The notes: generated by a model from the sequence alone, not told the origin. A stretch of DNA of 64,000 bases from Bacteroidales bacterium (GCA_900769945.1 CAAGIO010000013.1:9238-73237), one strand, 5' to 3'; counted from the first letter of the stretch, positions 40,282-49,109 are shown. Numbers and translations: made by a program.

Positions 40282-41382
40282 ATGGACTTTTTATGGAGCG
40301 ACATCTACCAAGACTTTTTAGACTGTAAAAACAAACAGATTTTGGAGCAGGACTTCAAGAATTGTATTATTTCAATATTCCGCCATTACTTGCGATGGCA
40401 AAACTGCATTGTAGCGGAAGAGAGTATCCACATTGGTTCGACCAACACCATTCGTCCCGACTTTGTTTTATATAAAGACGAAATACCGCAGGTTGTGATT
40501 GAAGCTAAAAAACCTAATAATATCCAGACTGAAAGAAACAAAGAACAGCTGTTCTCCTATATGCGCCAAAAGAAAGTGGATTTTGGCCTATATATTGGAG
40601 AGGAAATACAGTTGTATTACGATGTTCCTACTGATGTCGAGTTGCCGCTGCTAATATTCACATTGGATTATAATGAAGAAAATCAATACGGTTCTGCATT
40701 TGTCAACCTTTTCAACTTCGTCGATTTTGACAAGAACAAACTTGCTGACTATTGTAACAATATAATACAAGAGATTGAGAAGAAGAAGCAGATGAAGCTT
40801 GAGATTCAGCAGTTGACTTCTGATGACGGGGAAAGACTATGCAAATCATTGCTGAAATCTCATTTTGTCTCAAAAGGCTACACCGATGATGATGTTAATA
40901 CCATCTTAGATGAAATAGAAATTGCAATTAGACGGGAAAATAATACGGCTCATAACACATCGTCTATAACCACAAAACAGTCAATTTTCAGAAATAGAAA
41001 TAAAAAAGCCACCCAAAACTATCTGTTTTCTATTAAAGGCAAGGGATTATTCAATAAAGGTGAATGTGCTTTTGAATTGGTTAAGCAATATTTAGACAAC
41101 CATCCATCTACATATAGAGCAATAGTATCGATATTCAACGAGCAACTCCCCTTCAAAACAAAGCCAAAGAGATATGTTTGGTCAAAGGAAGAAGTAGAAA
41201 ATTGGAAAAAAACTTCAAACGATAAGAATAAAGATATTAGATGGCGCGAAAACTGCCCCTTGGTAAGCAGTGACGGTGTGACATTCTATGTGACGACACA
41301 GGTTGGAGAGGGCTGTCCGATTGACTTTAATGAGATTGTTAGGTTATCAAAAAAGTTAGGCTATGATATAGAGCCCGTATAA
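40282..41382 (+). CDS. Lone PD-(D/E)XK protein with type I restriction HsdR N-terminal domain
   Basis: 366 residues. The N-terminal ~130 residues match the HsdR_N nuclease fold: E23/D24 early, TNTIRPDFVLY (D60), QVVIEAKKPNN (E74-x-K76) and a following NKEQLFSYMR helix, i.e. a complete D...ExK site. A charged helical middle (~155-230) leads to a C-terminal domain (~250-366) with helix HPSTYRAIVSIF and a strand-turn ending SSDGVTFYVTTQVGEGCPIDFNEIVRLSKKLGYDIE, a module I associate with other Bacteroidota DNA-related proteins. No helicase motor, methylase or specificity subunit is adjacent. AT-rich with more relaxed codon use than its neighbours, suggesting transfer. A defence role is possible but unproven. 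Confidence 0.75.
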   Translation: MDFLWSDIYQDFLDCKNKQILEQDFKNCIISIFRHYLRWQNCIVAEESIHIGSTNTIRPDFVLYKDEIPQVVIEAKKPNNIQTERNKEQLFSYMRQKKVDFGLYIGEEIQLYYDVPTDVELPLLIFTLDYNEENQYGSAFVNLFNFVDFDKNKLADYCNNIIQEIEKKKQMKLEIQQLTSDDGERLCKSLLKSHFVSKGYTDDDVNTILDEIEIAIRRENNTAHNTSSITTKQSIFRNRNKKATQNYLFSIKGKGLFNKGECAFELVKQYLDNHPSTYRAIVSIFNEQLPFKTKPKRYVWSKEEVENWKKTSNDKNKDIRWRENCPLVSSDGVTFYVTTQVGEGCPIDFNEIVRLSKKLGYDIEPV

Positions 41383-41547
41383 CTTTCGTTTGCGCCAAGG
41401 GAAAGGAGGAGCTTCCGGACTTCCTTATACACTAATGACGGGCAGCACTAATTGTTCGAGACAGGTCATTACTGGGCTTCCATGGCATTAGGTGATGATG
41501 ACAATCATAATAACTGAAGATAAAATGCGGGATTTAACTAATCTGTG

Positions 41548-41555
41548 TATCTTTG
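41548..41555 (+). promoter_or_regulatory. Orphan -7 element
   Basis: TATCTTTG followed by CA, an exact TAnnTTTG, with no gene directly downstream on the plus strand. Confidence 0.35.
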
Positions 41556-41561
41556 CATGGT

Positions 41562-41872
41562 AAATAAACTAATGCACAAAAACTCATAATTCCGACATTA
41601 GGAATCCGTTATTGAAGTTGTAAATATTAAAAGATAACATAATTGCGGTTTTCACAAGAATTTTTAACATCCTGCTAAAAGACCATAAAACGAGTCTGAA
41701 GGATAATCATCGCATCATAATTGGGGCTATTATCCGAAATACTCAATATGCGAACAGTTAATTATAAAGACAACAACCCAACTATCAGACAATCGCACGT
41801 AAGTGTTGCTATATGATAGGGAAAACGACAAGAGAAGGTAAAAAGAATAGGCGTTAATCACCTATTCTTTTT
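41562..41872 (+). ncRNA. Candidate small RNA in gene-free stretch
   Basis: The 470 bases after the HsdR-N-like gene have no convincing ORF. They do hold a -7 element TATCTTTG at 41548-41555, two stems (GGATAAT 41701-41707 with ATTATCC 41729-41735; CTATCA 41783-41788 with TGATAG 41814-41819) and a strong terminator at 41840-41872. A plus-strand transcript of ~310 bases is thus possible. It could equally be eroded coding DNA. No -33 box was found. Confidence 0.25.
41840..41872. terminator. Strong bidirectional terminator after the recA-TPR operon
   Basis: AAAAAGAATAGG (41840-41851) and CCTATTCTTTTT (41861-41872) form a perfect 12-bp stem with a 9-base loop; the arms supply a U-tract in both directions. 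It overlaps the last six codons of the TPR lipoprotein gene. Confidence 0.88.
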
Positions 41873-42897
41873 ATTGCCTCTAATGCGAGTTGGTAGTTAG
41901 GGTTTGCTTTTAGTATCTGAAGGTACTGCTGTTTTGCCTCTTTGAAGTTTCCTTTCTGTTCAAAGGCGACACCTTTGTTCAACATTGCGTCGGCAGATGA
42001 CGGATTGATTTCAAGAGCCTTGTCAAAATACTCTATCGCCTTGTCAAAGTCGAGCAGATAGACAAGATAGACATAGCCTTTATTGTAATTAACATCATAA
42101 CTATCAGGCAGTTTAGTAGCAAGATAATCATAAATCTCGATAGCTTTTTCCGGGAACCCGTTATCTTGAAGGAACATCGCATACTCGTAATACACGCCAA
42201 TATTATCTGGCTCCAAAGATAATGCAAGCTCATAATAATCTTTCGCCAATGCGTCATGCTGGGCAGAGTAGATGTCGGCTATCTGCAAAACCGGTTCAAA
42301 GAAAGAATCGTCTTGATTACGAGATTTCATAAAGTTCTTCAATGCCTGAACCGTATCGTTTTTTGAGAGACAGATAATACCGCGCATATAATAGGCCTGC
42401 GGGTTCATCTTGTTAATTTCCAATGCCTTATCAAGATAAGCGTTCGCCATATTAGTATTTCCCTGAAGGAAGCTCAGTTCGGAGAGTTTTATTATCGGGC
42501 GGTAATCCATTGGTGCGATCTCTGTTGCCTTGTTCAACGTCATCATGATGTTATTCTCATCACCGAGGGCATAGTAGATGTCGGCGAGAACGAGAAGAGC
42601 GTCAATGTTTTTCCCATCAATTGACAATGCGCTGTTAATATCCTTTATCGCATTTCCAACCTTCTGGTCCAACAGGTACATCCTTGCCCTTTGAATATAC
42701 GCCTCGGCGTTAAGTGAGTCAGACTCAATAGCTTTGTTAACCTGAGCCAGAGGCGAATCTTGGGAAGGCGTCTCCATCTGTTGTGATGTCTTTGTACCTT
42801 CTTTCTTAGAGTCATTTGCTTTGTTATCGCCACAGCCTGCGAGCAACAACAAGCAAGTCAAAACTAACAGCAGCTTATCCATCGCTATACTATACAT
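41854..42897 (-). CDS. TPR-repeat lipoprotein
   Basis: 347 residues (342 if started at ATG 42882). A lipoprotein signal (MDKLLLVLTCLLLLAGC) is followed by a polar linker and about eight tetratricopeptide repeats from ~residue 50 to the end (e.g. AEAYIQRARMYLLDQKVGNAIKDINSALSIDG; PQAYYMRGIICLSKNDTVQALKNFMKS; ADAMLNKGVAFEQKGNFKEAKQQYLQILKANP). TPR arrays mediate protein binding; the envelope partner is unknown. It begins 8 bases after recA and is presumably cotranscribed with it, though nothing links the functions. Confidence 0.88.
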   Translation of the reverse strand: MYSIAMDKLLLVLTCLLLLAGCGDNKANDSKKEGTKTSQQMETPSQDSPLAQVNKAIESDSLNAEAYIQRARMYLLDQKVGNAIKDINSALSIDGKNIDALLVLADIYYALGDENNIMMTLNKATEIAPMDYRPIIKLSELSFLQGNTNMANAYLDKALEINKMNPQAYYMRGIICLSKNDTVQALKNFMKSRNQDDSFFEPVLQIADIYSAQHDALAKDYYELALSLEPDNIGVYYEYAMFLQDNGFPEKAIEIYDYLATKLPDSYDVNYNKGYVYLVYLLDFDKAIEYFDKALEINPSSADAMLNKGVAFEQKGNFKEAKQQYLQILKANPNYQLALEAIKRIGD

Positions 42898-42905
42898 TAT
42901 TAATA

Positions 42906-43943
42906 TTATAAATCGGCGTCAGTATCTTTCAGGCCTTCAACAATTTTGTTTGTCAGCTCCTCGCAGAGTTCAGGGTTCTCGTCAAGGAGGCGTTTCAGTG
43001 CGTCCCTACCCTGTCCGAGTTTGGTATCGTTATAGCTGAACCACGAGCCGCTTTTCTTTATCACGTTAAGTTCGACGCCAAGGTCGATGATCTCGCCTAT
43101 TCTGGAGATACCTTCTCCATAAAGGATATCGAACTCCGCCTTTTTGAACGGTGGAGCGACCTTGTTCTTCACCACTTTGACTTTCACGCGGTTACCTTTG
43201 ATGTCCTCCCCGTCCTTTATCTGGCTGACCTTACGGATATCGAGGCGTACGGAGCTATAGAACTTCAATGCGTTGCCGCCTGTGGTTGTCTCCGGGTTAC
43301 CGAACATCACGCCTATCTTCTCACGCAGCTGGTTGATGAAGATACACACCGTTGATGTCTTGCTGATTGTTGCGGTAAGCTTACGCATCGCCTGCGACAT
43401 AAGGCGCGCCTGCAGTCCCATCTTGCTGTCACCCATCTCGCCTTCTAATTCGCTCTTCGGCGTGAGGGCGGCGACAGAGTCTATGACTATGACATCGATA
43501 GCTCCCGACCGTATAAGGTTTTCAGCTATCTCAAGTGCCTGTTCGCCGTTATCCGGCTGTGACACAAGGAGGTTATCAATATCAACCCCAAGTTTCTTCG
43601 CATAAAAACGGTCGAAAGCGTGTTCGGCATCGATAAATGCGCCTATGCCCCCTTGTTTCTGAGCCTCCGCTATCACATGTAGGGCGAGCGTCGTCTTTCC
43701 AGAGCTCTCAGGACCGAAAATCTCTATTATCCTTCCCTTCGGAAGTCCTCCCACACCCAAAGCATAGTCAAGACTAATAGAACCGGTCGAGATGCTGTCT
43801 ATCTTCTCCGACTTATTGTCCCCAAGGCGCATGATACTTCCCTTGCCAAAGGACTTCTCTATATTTCCCAATGTGGCTTCTAAAGCCTTCAACTTCTCTT
43901 GTCGTACTTTTTCGACATCTTCCTCAATATTCTTATTTGCCAT
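42906..43943 (-). CDS. recA: Recombinase RecA
   Basis: 345 residues. Strand-exchange ATPase for homologous recombination. Walker A GPESSGKTT (about 75-83), MAW/LexA-interaction-type region and Walker B VIVIDSVAAL (about 150-159), L1/L2 loops (QARLMSQAMRKLTATISK; NQLREKIGVMFGNPETTTGGNALKFY) and the C-terminal domain are all intact, with an acidic end (TDADL). Promoter lies inside the 3' end of nth. No intein. Confidence 0.98.
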   Translation of the reverse strand: MANKNIEEDVEKVRQEKLKALEATLGNIEKSFGKGSIMRLGDNKSEKIDSISTGSISLDYALGVGGLPKGRIIEIFGPESSGKTTLALHVIAEAQKQGGIGAFIDAEHAFDRFYAKKLGVDIDNLLVSQPDNGEQALEIAENLIRSGAIDVIVIDSVAALTPKSELEGEMGDSKMGLQARLMSQAMRKLTATISKTSTVCIFINQLREKIGVMFGNPETTTGGNALKFYSSVRLDIRKVSQIKDGEDIKGNRVKVKVVKNKVAPPFKKAEFDILYGEGISRIGEIIDLGVELNVIKKSGSWFSYNDTKLGQGRDALKRLLDENPELCEELTNKIVEGLKDTDADL

Positions 43944-44001
43944 AATAAATAGTTTTTAATCAATGGATTAATAAAAAAAGTTTCATAAACCCCGCATCAG
44001 A

Positions 44002-44026
44002 TTTTGACGAGTTTCTAATCAAAATG
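44002..44026 (-). other. Hairpin in the recA leader
   Basis: ATTTTGA (44002-44008) and TCAAAAT (44020-44026) pair across 11 bases, and flanking bases (GCATC / GC) can add to it. It lies inside the ~86-base recA mRNA leader. Role unknown. Confidence 0.4.
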
Positions 44027-44035
44027 CAGGCTCAC

Positions 44036-44066
44036 AAAGATAATTATTTCTTGTGAATTGTCAAAT
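44036..44066 (-). promoter_or_regulatory. Promoter of recA
   Basis: Minus strand: TTTG (44066-44063), exactly 19 bases, TATCTTTG (44043-44036). The -33 element is inside the last codons of nth and the -7 element abuts its stop codon. No E. coli-type or B. subtilis-type LexA box is seen. Confidence 0.7.
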
Positions 44067-44715
44067 CAAAAATGTTTTTTTTAAAAAAATCACAAAAATC
44101 GCATATCCCGCACTTCTCACATTTGGGCTTGCGTGCCATGCAGACGTACCTTCCATGGAGAATGAGCCAGTGATGTGCCTTCGACAGAATATGCTGCGGG
44201 ATATGGGCAACGAGCTGCCTCTCTGTCTCAAGAGGATTCTTCGAGTCGTGGGTGAGCCCTATCCTCGCCGCCACCCTAAACACATGAGTATCAACAGGCA
44301 TAGCAGGCTTATCAAAAGCCACCGCCGCCACCACGTTCGCCGTCTTCCTCCCTACTCCGGGCAGCCGCTGCAACAGTTCCACATCCGAAGGCACCTCGCC
44401 ACCAAAATCCGCCATCAAGCACTTCGCCATGCCTATAAGGTTCTTGGCCTTGTTGTTAGGATATGATATAGACTTAATAACCTGATAGACATCCTCTTGC
44501 GACGCCAACGACAACGACAGAGGCTCCGGGAAACGCTTGAAAAACGAAGGCGTCGTCATATTCACCCTCTTATCCGTACACTGTGCAGACAATATCACCG
44601 CTACAAGGAGCTGATACGGATTCTCAAACCGCAACTCCGACTCAGCCACCGGCATATTCTTCTCGAAATATTCGATTACCGCATTGTATTTCAACTGTAT
44701 ATCAACACTATCCAT
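44044..44715 (-). CDS. nth: Endonuclease III
   Basis: 223 residues. Bifunctional DNA glycosylase/AP lyase for oxidised pyrimidines. ILSAQCTDKRVN (about 41-52), helix-hairpin-helix LPGVGRKTA (118-126) with catalytic Lys124, catalytic Asp142 in VDTHVFRVA and the [4Fe-4S] cysteines C192-x6-C199-x2-C202-x5-C208 are all visible. Start at ATG 44715; own -7 element at 44734-44741. Upstream of recA on the same strand, so two DNA-repair genes stand side by side. Confidence 0.97.
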   Translation of the reverse strand: MDSVDIQLKYNAVIEYFEKNMPVAESELRFENPYQLLVAVILSAQCTDKRVNMTTPSFFKRFPEPLSLSLASQEDVYQVIKSISYPNNKAKNLIGMAKCLMADFGGEVPSDVELLQRLPGVGRKTANVVAAVAFDKPAMPVDTHVFRVAARIGLTHDSKNPLETERQLVAHIPQHILSKAHHWLILHGRYVCMARKPKCEKCGICDFCDFFKKNIFDLTIHKK

Positions 44716-44733
44716 ATTTTTTCTGTTTCACAA

Positions 44734-44741
44734 CAAAAGTA
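44734..44741 (-). promoter_or_regulatory. -7 element of nth
   Basis: CAAAAGTA on the plus strand reads TACTTTTG on the minus strand, 19 bases before the ATG at 44715. A TTTG on the minus strand at 44767-44764 could be the -33 element (22-base gap). Confidence 0.5.
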
Positions 44742-44753
44742 CATCTTTTTTGT

Positions 44754-44761
44754 TATATTTG
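44754..44761 (+). promoter_or_regulatory. -7 element of the DUF2007 gene
   Basis: TATATTTG, followed by C, 17 bases before the ATG at 44778. Divergent from and overlapping the nth promoter region. Confidence 0.5.
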
Positions 44762-44777
44762 CACAAAAATATATGCT

Positions 44778-45011
44778 ATGGAAAACTCTCTCGCCTGCGT
44801 CTTTATCGGCTCCGACATCGATGCCAACTTCATCGCCTCACTGCTGAAAGACGAAAAAATAGACTGCATTGTAAGGAACACCTATAACCAGAGCATCTCT
44901 GTAGGCTGGGTTGACGGCTGCCAGGCACAAAGCACCGAGGTGTCGGTTGACCTGAACGACTTCGATGCCGCAAAGGCGGTTGTTGACAACTACCTCAACG
45001 GGGTGAAATAA
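44778..45011 (+). CDS. DUF2007 (putative signal-transducing) protein
   Basis: 77 residues from ATG 44778; the frame is open further upstream, but those codons overlap the nth start region and the promoter, so the short start is used. Ferredoxin-like DUF2007 fold: CVFIGSDIDANFIASLLKDEKIDCIVRNTYNQ, then EVSVDLNDFDAAKAVVDNYL. This family is usually small and stand-alone, sometimes attached to PII-like or membrane proteins; function unknown. The 104 bases after the stop hold a weak AAATTTG element for the next gene. Confidence 0.8.
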   Translation: MENSLACVFIGSDIDANFIASLLKDEKIDCIVRNTYNQSISVGWVDGCQAQSTEVSVDLNDFDAAKAVVDNYLNGVK

Positions 45012-45115
45012 CGCATTACATCTCTTTCGTTGCCATACTCTCACTTTTGGTTGAAAAATGTAAGTTTTTGTTTCTTTTCTCAAGTTTTTTTCAGAAATTT
45101 GCAGAAATTTTTTTT

Positions 45116-46330
45116 ATGTCCAAATACATCATATACGAAGTCCGAACAAAGAAAGATATCAGGCTGTGGCTTGGTTATCCTTCCTTATTATATAAAGACG
45201 ACCCGCATTATGTCAGGCCGTTAGACAGGGAGGTGGAGAAGGTTTTCGACAGGGAGCAGAACAAACTCTTCCGCCATGGCGACGCCACACGCTATCTCTT
45301 GAAGGATTCTGACGGGGACATCTTAGGAAGGATTGCGGTTTTCTATGACGAGAAGACTTCCAAGATATATGAGAATGAAGAAAATGGGCAGAAGACAGGA
45401 GGCTGCGGGTTCTTCGACTGCATTGATAATCAAGAGGCTGCGGACACCCTTTTCGATGCTGCGAGACAATGGCTCGCACAGAGGGGTTTCGAGGCGATGG
45501 ACGGCCCTATCAACTTCGGGGACAGAGATTATTTCTGGGGCTGCCTCGTCGATGGTTTCACCGACCCCGTTTATAATATGCCGTACAACTTCCCGTACTA
45601 TCAGAGACTGTTCGAGAACTACGGCTTTAAGGACTACTTCAAGCAGCTGACCTTCCGCAGGAACCTGAACCCCGGAGGCGTTGACCCAATCCTTTACGAA
45701 AAGGCCAAGCGCGTTTGCCAAAACCCTGACTACTCCTTCGAAATCATCGACAAACGCAACATCAACCGCTATGCCGACGACTTCCTCACAATATATAACA
45801 AAGCTTGGGGATCAATACCGGGGACAGCCAAACTCACACGTCAGCACGCCGTCTCTCTCCTCAACAGCATGAAACCTATTATCGACCCCCGACTGATGCA
45901 CTTCGCCTATTATAAAGGCGAGCCCGTAGCTTTCTTCCTCATGATGATAGACCTTAACCAAATATATAAAGGACTGAACGGCAACGACAAAGGCCTAAAC
46001 GCCTTAAAAGTGCTATGGAGAATAAAGGTCTCTAAAATATGCGACAGAGCCATATCCCTCGTTTTCGGAGTGGTCCCAGAACACAGGAAAAAAGGCCTTG
46101 AAGCCGGACTAATATGCTCTCTCGAAGCTCAAGCAAAAATGAAGAACTTCAAATATAAAGAGCTGCAACTCAACTGGATAGGCGATTTCAACCCTCCAAT
46201 GTGCAAGATCGCTGAAAGCGCTGGCGCAGTGATTTACAAGACACATATCACATATAGATACCTCTTCGACAGGAACAAACCTTTCACAAGAGCTAAACTT
46301 CAACAAAACGGAAAGAAAGAAGAAGAATGA
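45116..46330 (+). CDS. GNAT-fold protein of unknown substrate
   Basis: 404 residues from ATG 45116 (MSKYIIYEVRTKKDIRLWLGYPSLLY); the in-frame extension to 45047 is hydrophobic Phe-rich filler without promoter room. The N-terminal part has a Bacteroidota-typical RPLDREVEKVFDREQNKLFRHGDATRYLLKDSDGDILGRIAVFYD and GFFDCIDNQEAADTLFDAARQWLAQRGFEAMDGPINFGD; this matches the A/B motifs of acyl-CoA N-acyltransferases (GNAT). The C-terminal half looks like a second GNAT-like copy (FFLMMIDLNQ...VVPEHRKKGLEAGLICSLEAQAKMK). Substrate unknown. Its stop overlaps the start of the ABC ATPase gene (ATGA). Confidence 0.8.
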   Translation: MSKYIIYEVRTKKDIRLWLGYPSLLYKDDPHYVRPLDREVEKVFDREQNKLFRHGDATRYLLKDSDGDILGRIAVFYDEKTSKIYENEENGQKTGGCGFFDCIDNQEAADTLFDAARQWLAQRGFEAMDGPINFGDRDYFWGCLVDGFTDPVYNMPYNFPYYQRLFENYGFKDYFKQLTFRRNLNPGGVDPILYEKAKRVCQNPDYSFEIIDKRNINRYADDFLTIYNKAWGSIPGTAKLTRQHAVSLLNSMKPIIDPRLMHFAYYKGEPVAFFLMMIDLNQIYKGLNGNDKGLNALKVLWRIKVSKICDRAISLVFGVVPEHRKKGLEAGLICSLEAQAKMKNFKYKELQLNWIGDFNPPMCKIAESAGAVIYKTHITYRYLFDRNKPFTRAKLQQNGKKEEE

Positions 46331-46986
46331 TTCAAGCTAACGGCATTTATAAATCTTTTGGTAATGTTGATGTGATAAAAGGCATTGACCTGCACATCAA
46401 TAAAGGCGAGATAGTAGCTATTGTAGGCGCATCTGGAGCCGGAAAATCAACATTGTTGCAAATATTAGGGACATTGGACAAGCCTGACAAAGGAAAAGTA
46501 ATTATTGACAACCAAGACATTACAAGTCTTAACCAGAAGAATCTCGCTTCATTTAGAAACAAGAAGATAGGCTTTGTATTCCAATTCCACCACCTTCTAC
46601 CGGAATTCACTGCCCTTGAGAACATCTGTATCCCGGCCTTCATTGCCGGAATGCCAAAAAAAGAAGCCGCCGACAAAGCCATGGCTCTCCTTGAATACCT
46701 GAGACTTACAGAAAGGGCAAGCCACAAGCCATCAATGCTCTCCGGCGGAGAACAACAGCGCGTCGCCATCGCCAGAGCACTCATCAACAACCCCGCCATC
46801 ATTCTCGCTGACGAGCCGTCAGGCAACCTCGACTCGCAAAATGCTAAAGAACTGCACGAGCTTTTCTTCAGCCTTAGGGAAAAAACCGGACAGACGTTCG
46901 TCATCGTAACCCACAACCCAAGCCTCGCCAACATGGCAGATAGAGCCTTGACCATCATTGACGGAAAAATAGAACACAATAACTAA
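46327..46986 (+). CDS. lolD: ABC transporter ATP-binding protein, LolD/MacB type
   Basis: 219 residues. Walker A GASGAGKST (35-43), Q-loop FQFHHLLPEFTALENI, signature LSGGEQQRVAIARAL (about 138-152), Walker B IILADEPSGNLDS and the H-loop VTHN are complete. The FQFHHLLPEF and GNLDS wording points to the lipoprotein-releasing LolD group. No permease gene is adjacent, so LolC/E-type partners lie elsewhere, which is common in Bacteroidota. The start overlaps the GNAT gene by 4 bases. Confidence 0.9.
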   Translation: MIQANGIYKSFGNVDVIKGIDLHINKGEIVAIVGASGAGKSTLLQILGTLDKPDKGKVIIDNQDITSLNQKNLASFRNKKIGFVFQFHHLLPEFTALENICIPAFIAGMPKKEAADKAMALLEYLRLTERASHKPSMLSGGEQQRVAIARALINNPAIILADEPSGNLDSQNAKELHELFFSLREKTGQTFVIVTHNPSLANMADRALTIIDGKIEHNN

Positions 46987-47020
46987 CCAAAATCATCGTT
47001 ATCGAAAAAATCATCGTCTT

Positions 47021-49039
47021 ATGCGAATTATTTTGAAATACGCCACACTACTCTTCACCTTATTAATATATACTACGGCATTCGCCCAAAACCAACAGGA
47101 ATCGTTCTCTGCCCTCATCGCTAACGGCGACTCCGAATTCAACAAGAAAGAATATATCAAGGCTAAAACGTATTACCAAGAGGCTCTTCGACTTAAGCCT
47201 AACGACGCATCTGCAAAAAACAAACTCAACAAGACACTACAGATGATTCGCGAGGATAACAAGAAAGAGGAACAATTCTTCTCCCTCATCGACAACGCTG
47301 ACGAACTTTACGAGAAAGGACAACTCGAACAAGCCCTCGCAGAATACAACAAGGCACTGAAGCTGTTCCCCAAAGACGAATACGCACTGAACAAGAAAGA
47401 CATTATTACCCAGACACTTATAGAGGAGAAGGACAAGCTCAACACTTTCAACGAGATGGTTGCTGTTGGAGATGACCTTATGAAAGACGAACGTTACGCC
47501 GAGGCTTACCTTCAATACCAATCGGCACTTCAACTTTACCCTAACAACTCTGCGGTTAAACAAAAATGCCAAGACGCAAAAAACCTTAAGGAATCGTTCG
47601 ACACAAAGTCAGCAGAGTTTGACAGGCTGAAAAGACAAGGAGCAGACTTAGCCCTTAGGAAGAAATACTCGGAAGCCATTGAATCTTACCAACAAGCACT
47701 CTCAATTTTTCCCGGCGACAACGAAATAACAGAAGAAATAAAAAGACTTGAAAGTCTGAAAAACACCAACGAAAACTATAATGCAGTCATCACTAAGGCT
47801 GACGAGCTGTACGAGGAACAAGATTATAACGAGGCCAAAGCAAAATACCTTGAAGCCTTGACGGTGATACCCAACGACTCATACGCCTCAAGCATGATAA
47901 GCCGTATCGACGACATCGTCAACAGCGATGATTATCAAAAGATTCTCAGGGACAAGGCAAAACTTGACACCGACTTCGCTAACTTTATCAGCAAAGGCGA
48001 TGAAGCTGAGAAAACATCAGACTACGAACAGGCTCTCTCGTTTTTTACCAAAGCTTTGGAACTGAAGCCGAACAACACAGAAGCCTTAGCAAAAAAGGCT
48101 AATGCTGAAAAAATGATTCTTCATCAGCAGCAGGTGAAGAAAGAACAGGAGCGGTTATCAGAGATAGAAAACGAGAAGCAGCGCAAGGCAAAGATTCAGA
48201 GCCTCCTATCTATTGGAAACCAACAGATTACAGAAAAGAAATATGCTGACGCTGAAAACACCTTCAAGGAGGTGTTGACATACGACGCCAACAATCAGGA
48301 GGCGAGTGCGAAGTTAGAGGAGATAGCGGGATTTTACGAGGAGATACAGAAACAGAAAGAGGAGAACTACGTCAAGGCGATGAACGCCGGAGTCGCCGCT
48401 GCCGGAAAGAATGATTTCGCCGAGGCAAGGATACAATTCGACTTGGCTCTGACATACAAGCCCGACGACAGCACTGCAAAACAACGGCTTTCAGAATTAA
48501 GCCAGATGGAGAATATGCGTTACGCCGCCATTGAAAAAGAATATAGCGAGCTTATCGTCAAGGCTGACGCACAGTTTGACACGAAGAACTACGACAAGGC
48601 CATCGACCTGTACAACAAAGCACTCGGTGTGAAACCAGAAAGCAAATATCCGGAAGACAAAATCAATGAGATTTCCTCCATCATAAAGGCTAACAAGCTC
48701 GTGGAACTTGTTTCAAACACCATCACTATCGAGAGCGACAACACCAAACGCTTTGACTTTGAACCGATAGATGTCACTACACGACGCGGCAACTACTTGT
48801 TTATCAAAGCTAAAAACCTTAGTGACAAACAATACACCATGTATATATCATACGGAAGCGGCAGCGGAAAGAACGGCGGGTTCATGGTCATTGTTCCAAA
48901 AAGCAGCAAAGAAAACGACTTCATCATCCGAATCGGCGCGCAATACAAATGGTTCAGCGAAGACAACACTTGGATTGAGATAACACCGGAAAACGGCAAT
49001 ATTGAGATTAGCACCATTGAGATTAGCAAGGGAAATTAA
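47021..49039 (+). CDS. Periplasmic TPR-repeat protein
   Basis: 672 residues with a Sec signal peptide (MRIILKYATLLFTLLIYTTAFAQ). About nine tetratricopeptide repeats follow, many sharing YxxAKxxYxEALxLxPND (e.g. NKKEYIKAKTYYQEALRLKPND, EQDYNEAKAKYLEALTVIPND, TKNYDKAIDLYNKALGVKPES), with coiled-coil charged linkers between. A beta-rich C-terminal domain (~565-672: FDFEPIDVTTRRGNYLFIKAKNLSDKQYTMYISYGSG) may be a jelly-roll-like binding module. Starts 34 bases after lolD and is probably in the same transcript. Partner and role unknown. Confidence 0.87.
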   Translation: MRIILKYATLLFTLLIYTTAFAQNQQESFSALIANGDSEFNKKEYIKAKTYYQEALRLKPNDASAKNKLNKTLQMIREDNKKEEQFFSLIDNADELYEKGQLEQALAEYNKALKLFPKDEYALNKKDIITQTLIEEKDKLNTFNEMVAVGDDLMKDERYAEAYLQYQSALQLYPNNSAVKQKCQDAKNLKESFDTKSAEFDRLKRQGADLALRKKYSEAIESYQQALSIFPGDNEITEEIKRLESLKNTNENYNAVITKADELYEEQDYNEAKAKYLEALTVIPNDSYASSMISRIDDIVNSDDYQKILRDKAKLDTDFANFISKGDEAEKTSDYEQALSFFTKALELKPNNTEALAKKANAEKMILHQQQVKKEQERLSEIENEKQRKAKIQSLLSIGNQQITEKKYADAENTFKEVLTYDANNQEASAKLEEIAGFYEEIQKQKEENYVKAMNAGVAAAGKNDFAEARIQFDLALTYKPDDSTAKQRLSELSQMENMRYAAIEKEYSELIVKADAQFDTKNYDKAIDLYNKALGVKPESKYPEDKINEISSIIKANKLVELVSNTITIESDNTKRFDFEPIDVTTRRGNYLFIKAKNLSDKQYTMYISYGSGSGKNGGFMVIVPKSSKENDFIIRIGAQYKWFSEDNTWIEITPENGNIEISTIEISKGN

Positions 49040-49068
49040 TCTTTTTTTATCATTATTTAATATTTGTT

Positions 49069-49076
49069 TATCTTTG
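49069..49076 (+). promoter_or_regulatory. -7 element of the UPF0597 gene
   Basis: TATCTTTG followed by C, 33 bases before the ATG at 49110, just after the TPR gene. It argues that translation of UPF0597 does not begin at 49002. Confidence 0.55.
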
Positions 49077-49109
49077 CAACTTGAAAAGACACTAAAACAA
49101 CTTCAGAAT

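Noticed and set aside
41383..41853. Decayed transposase
   Set aside because: No terminal repeats or recognisable transposase fragments in any frame by eye; left as non-coding with a possible small RNA.
46347..46979. 210-residue minus-strand ORF inside lolD
   Set aside because: Antisense shadow; lolD carries all ABC motifs.
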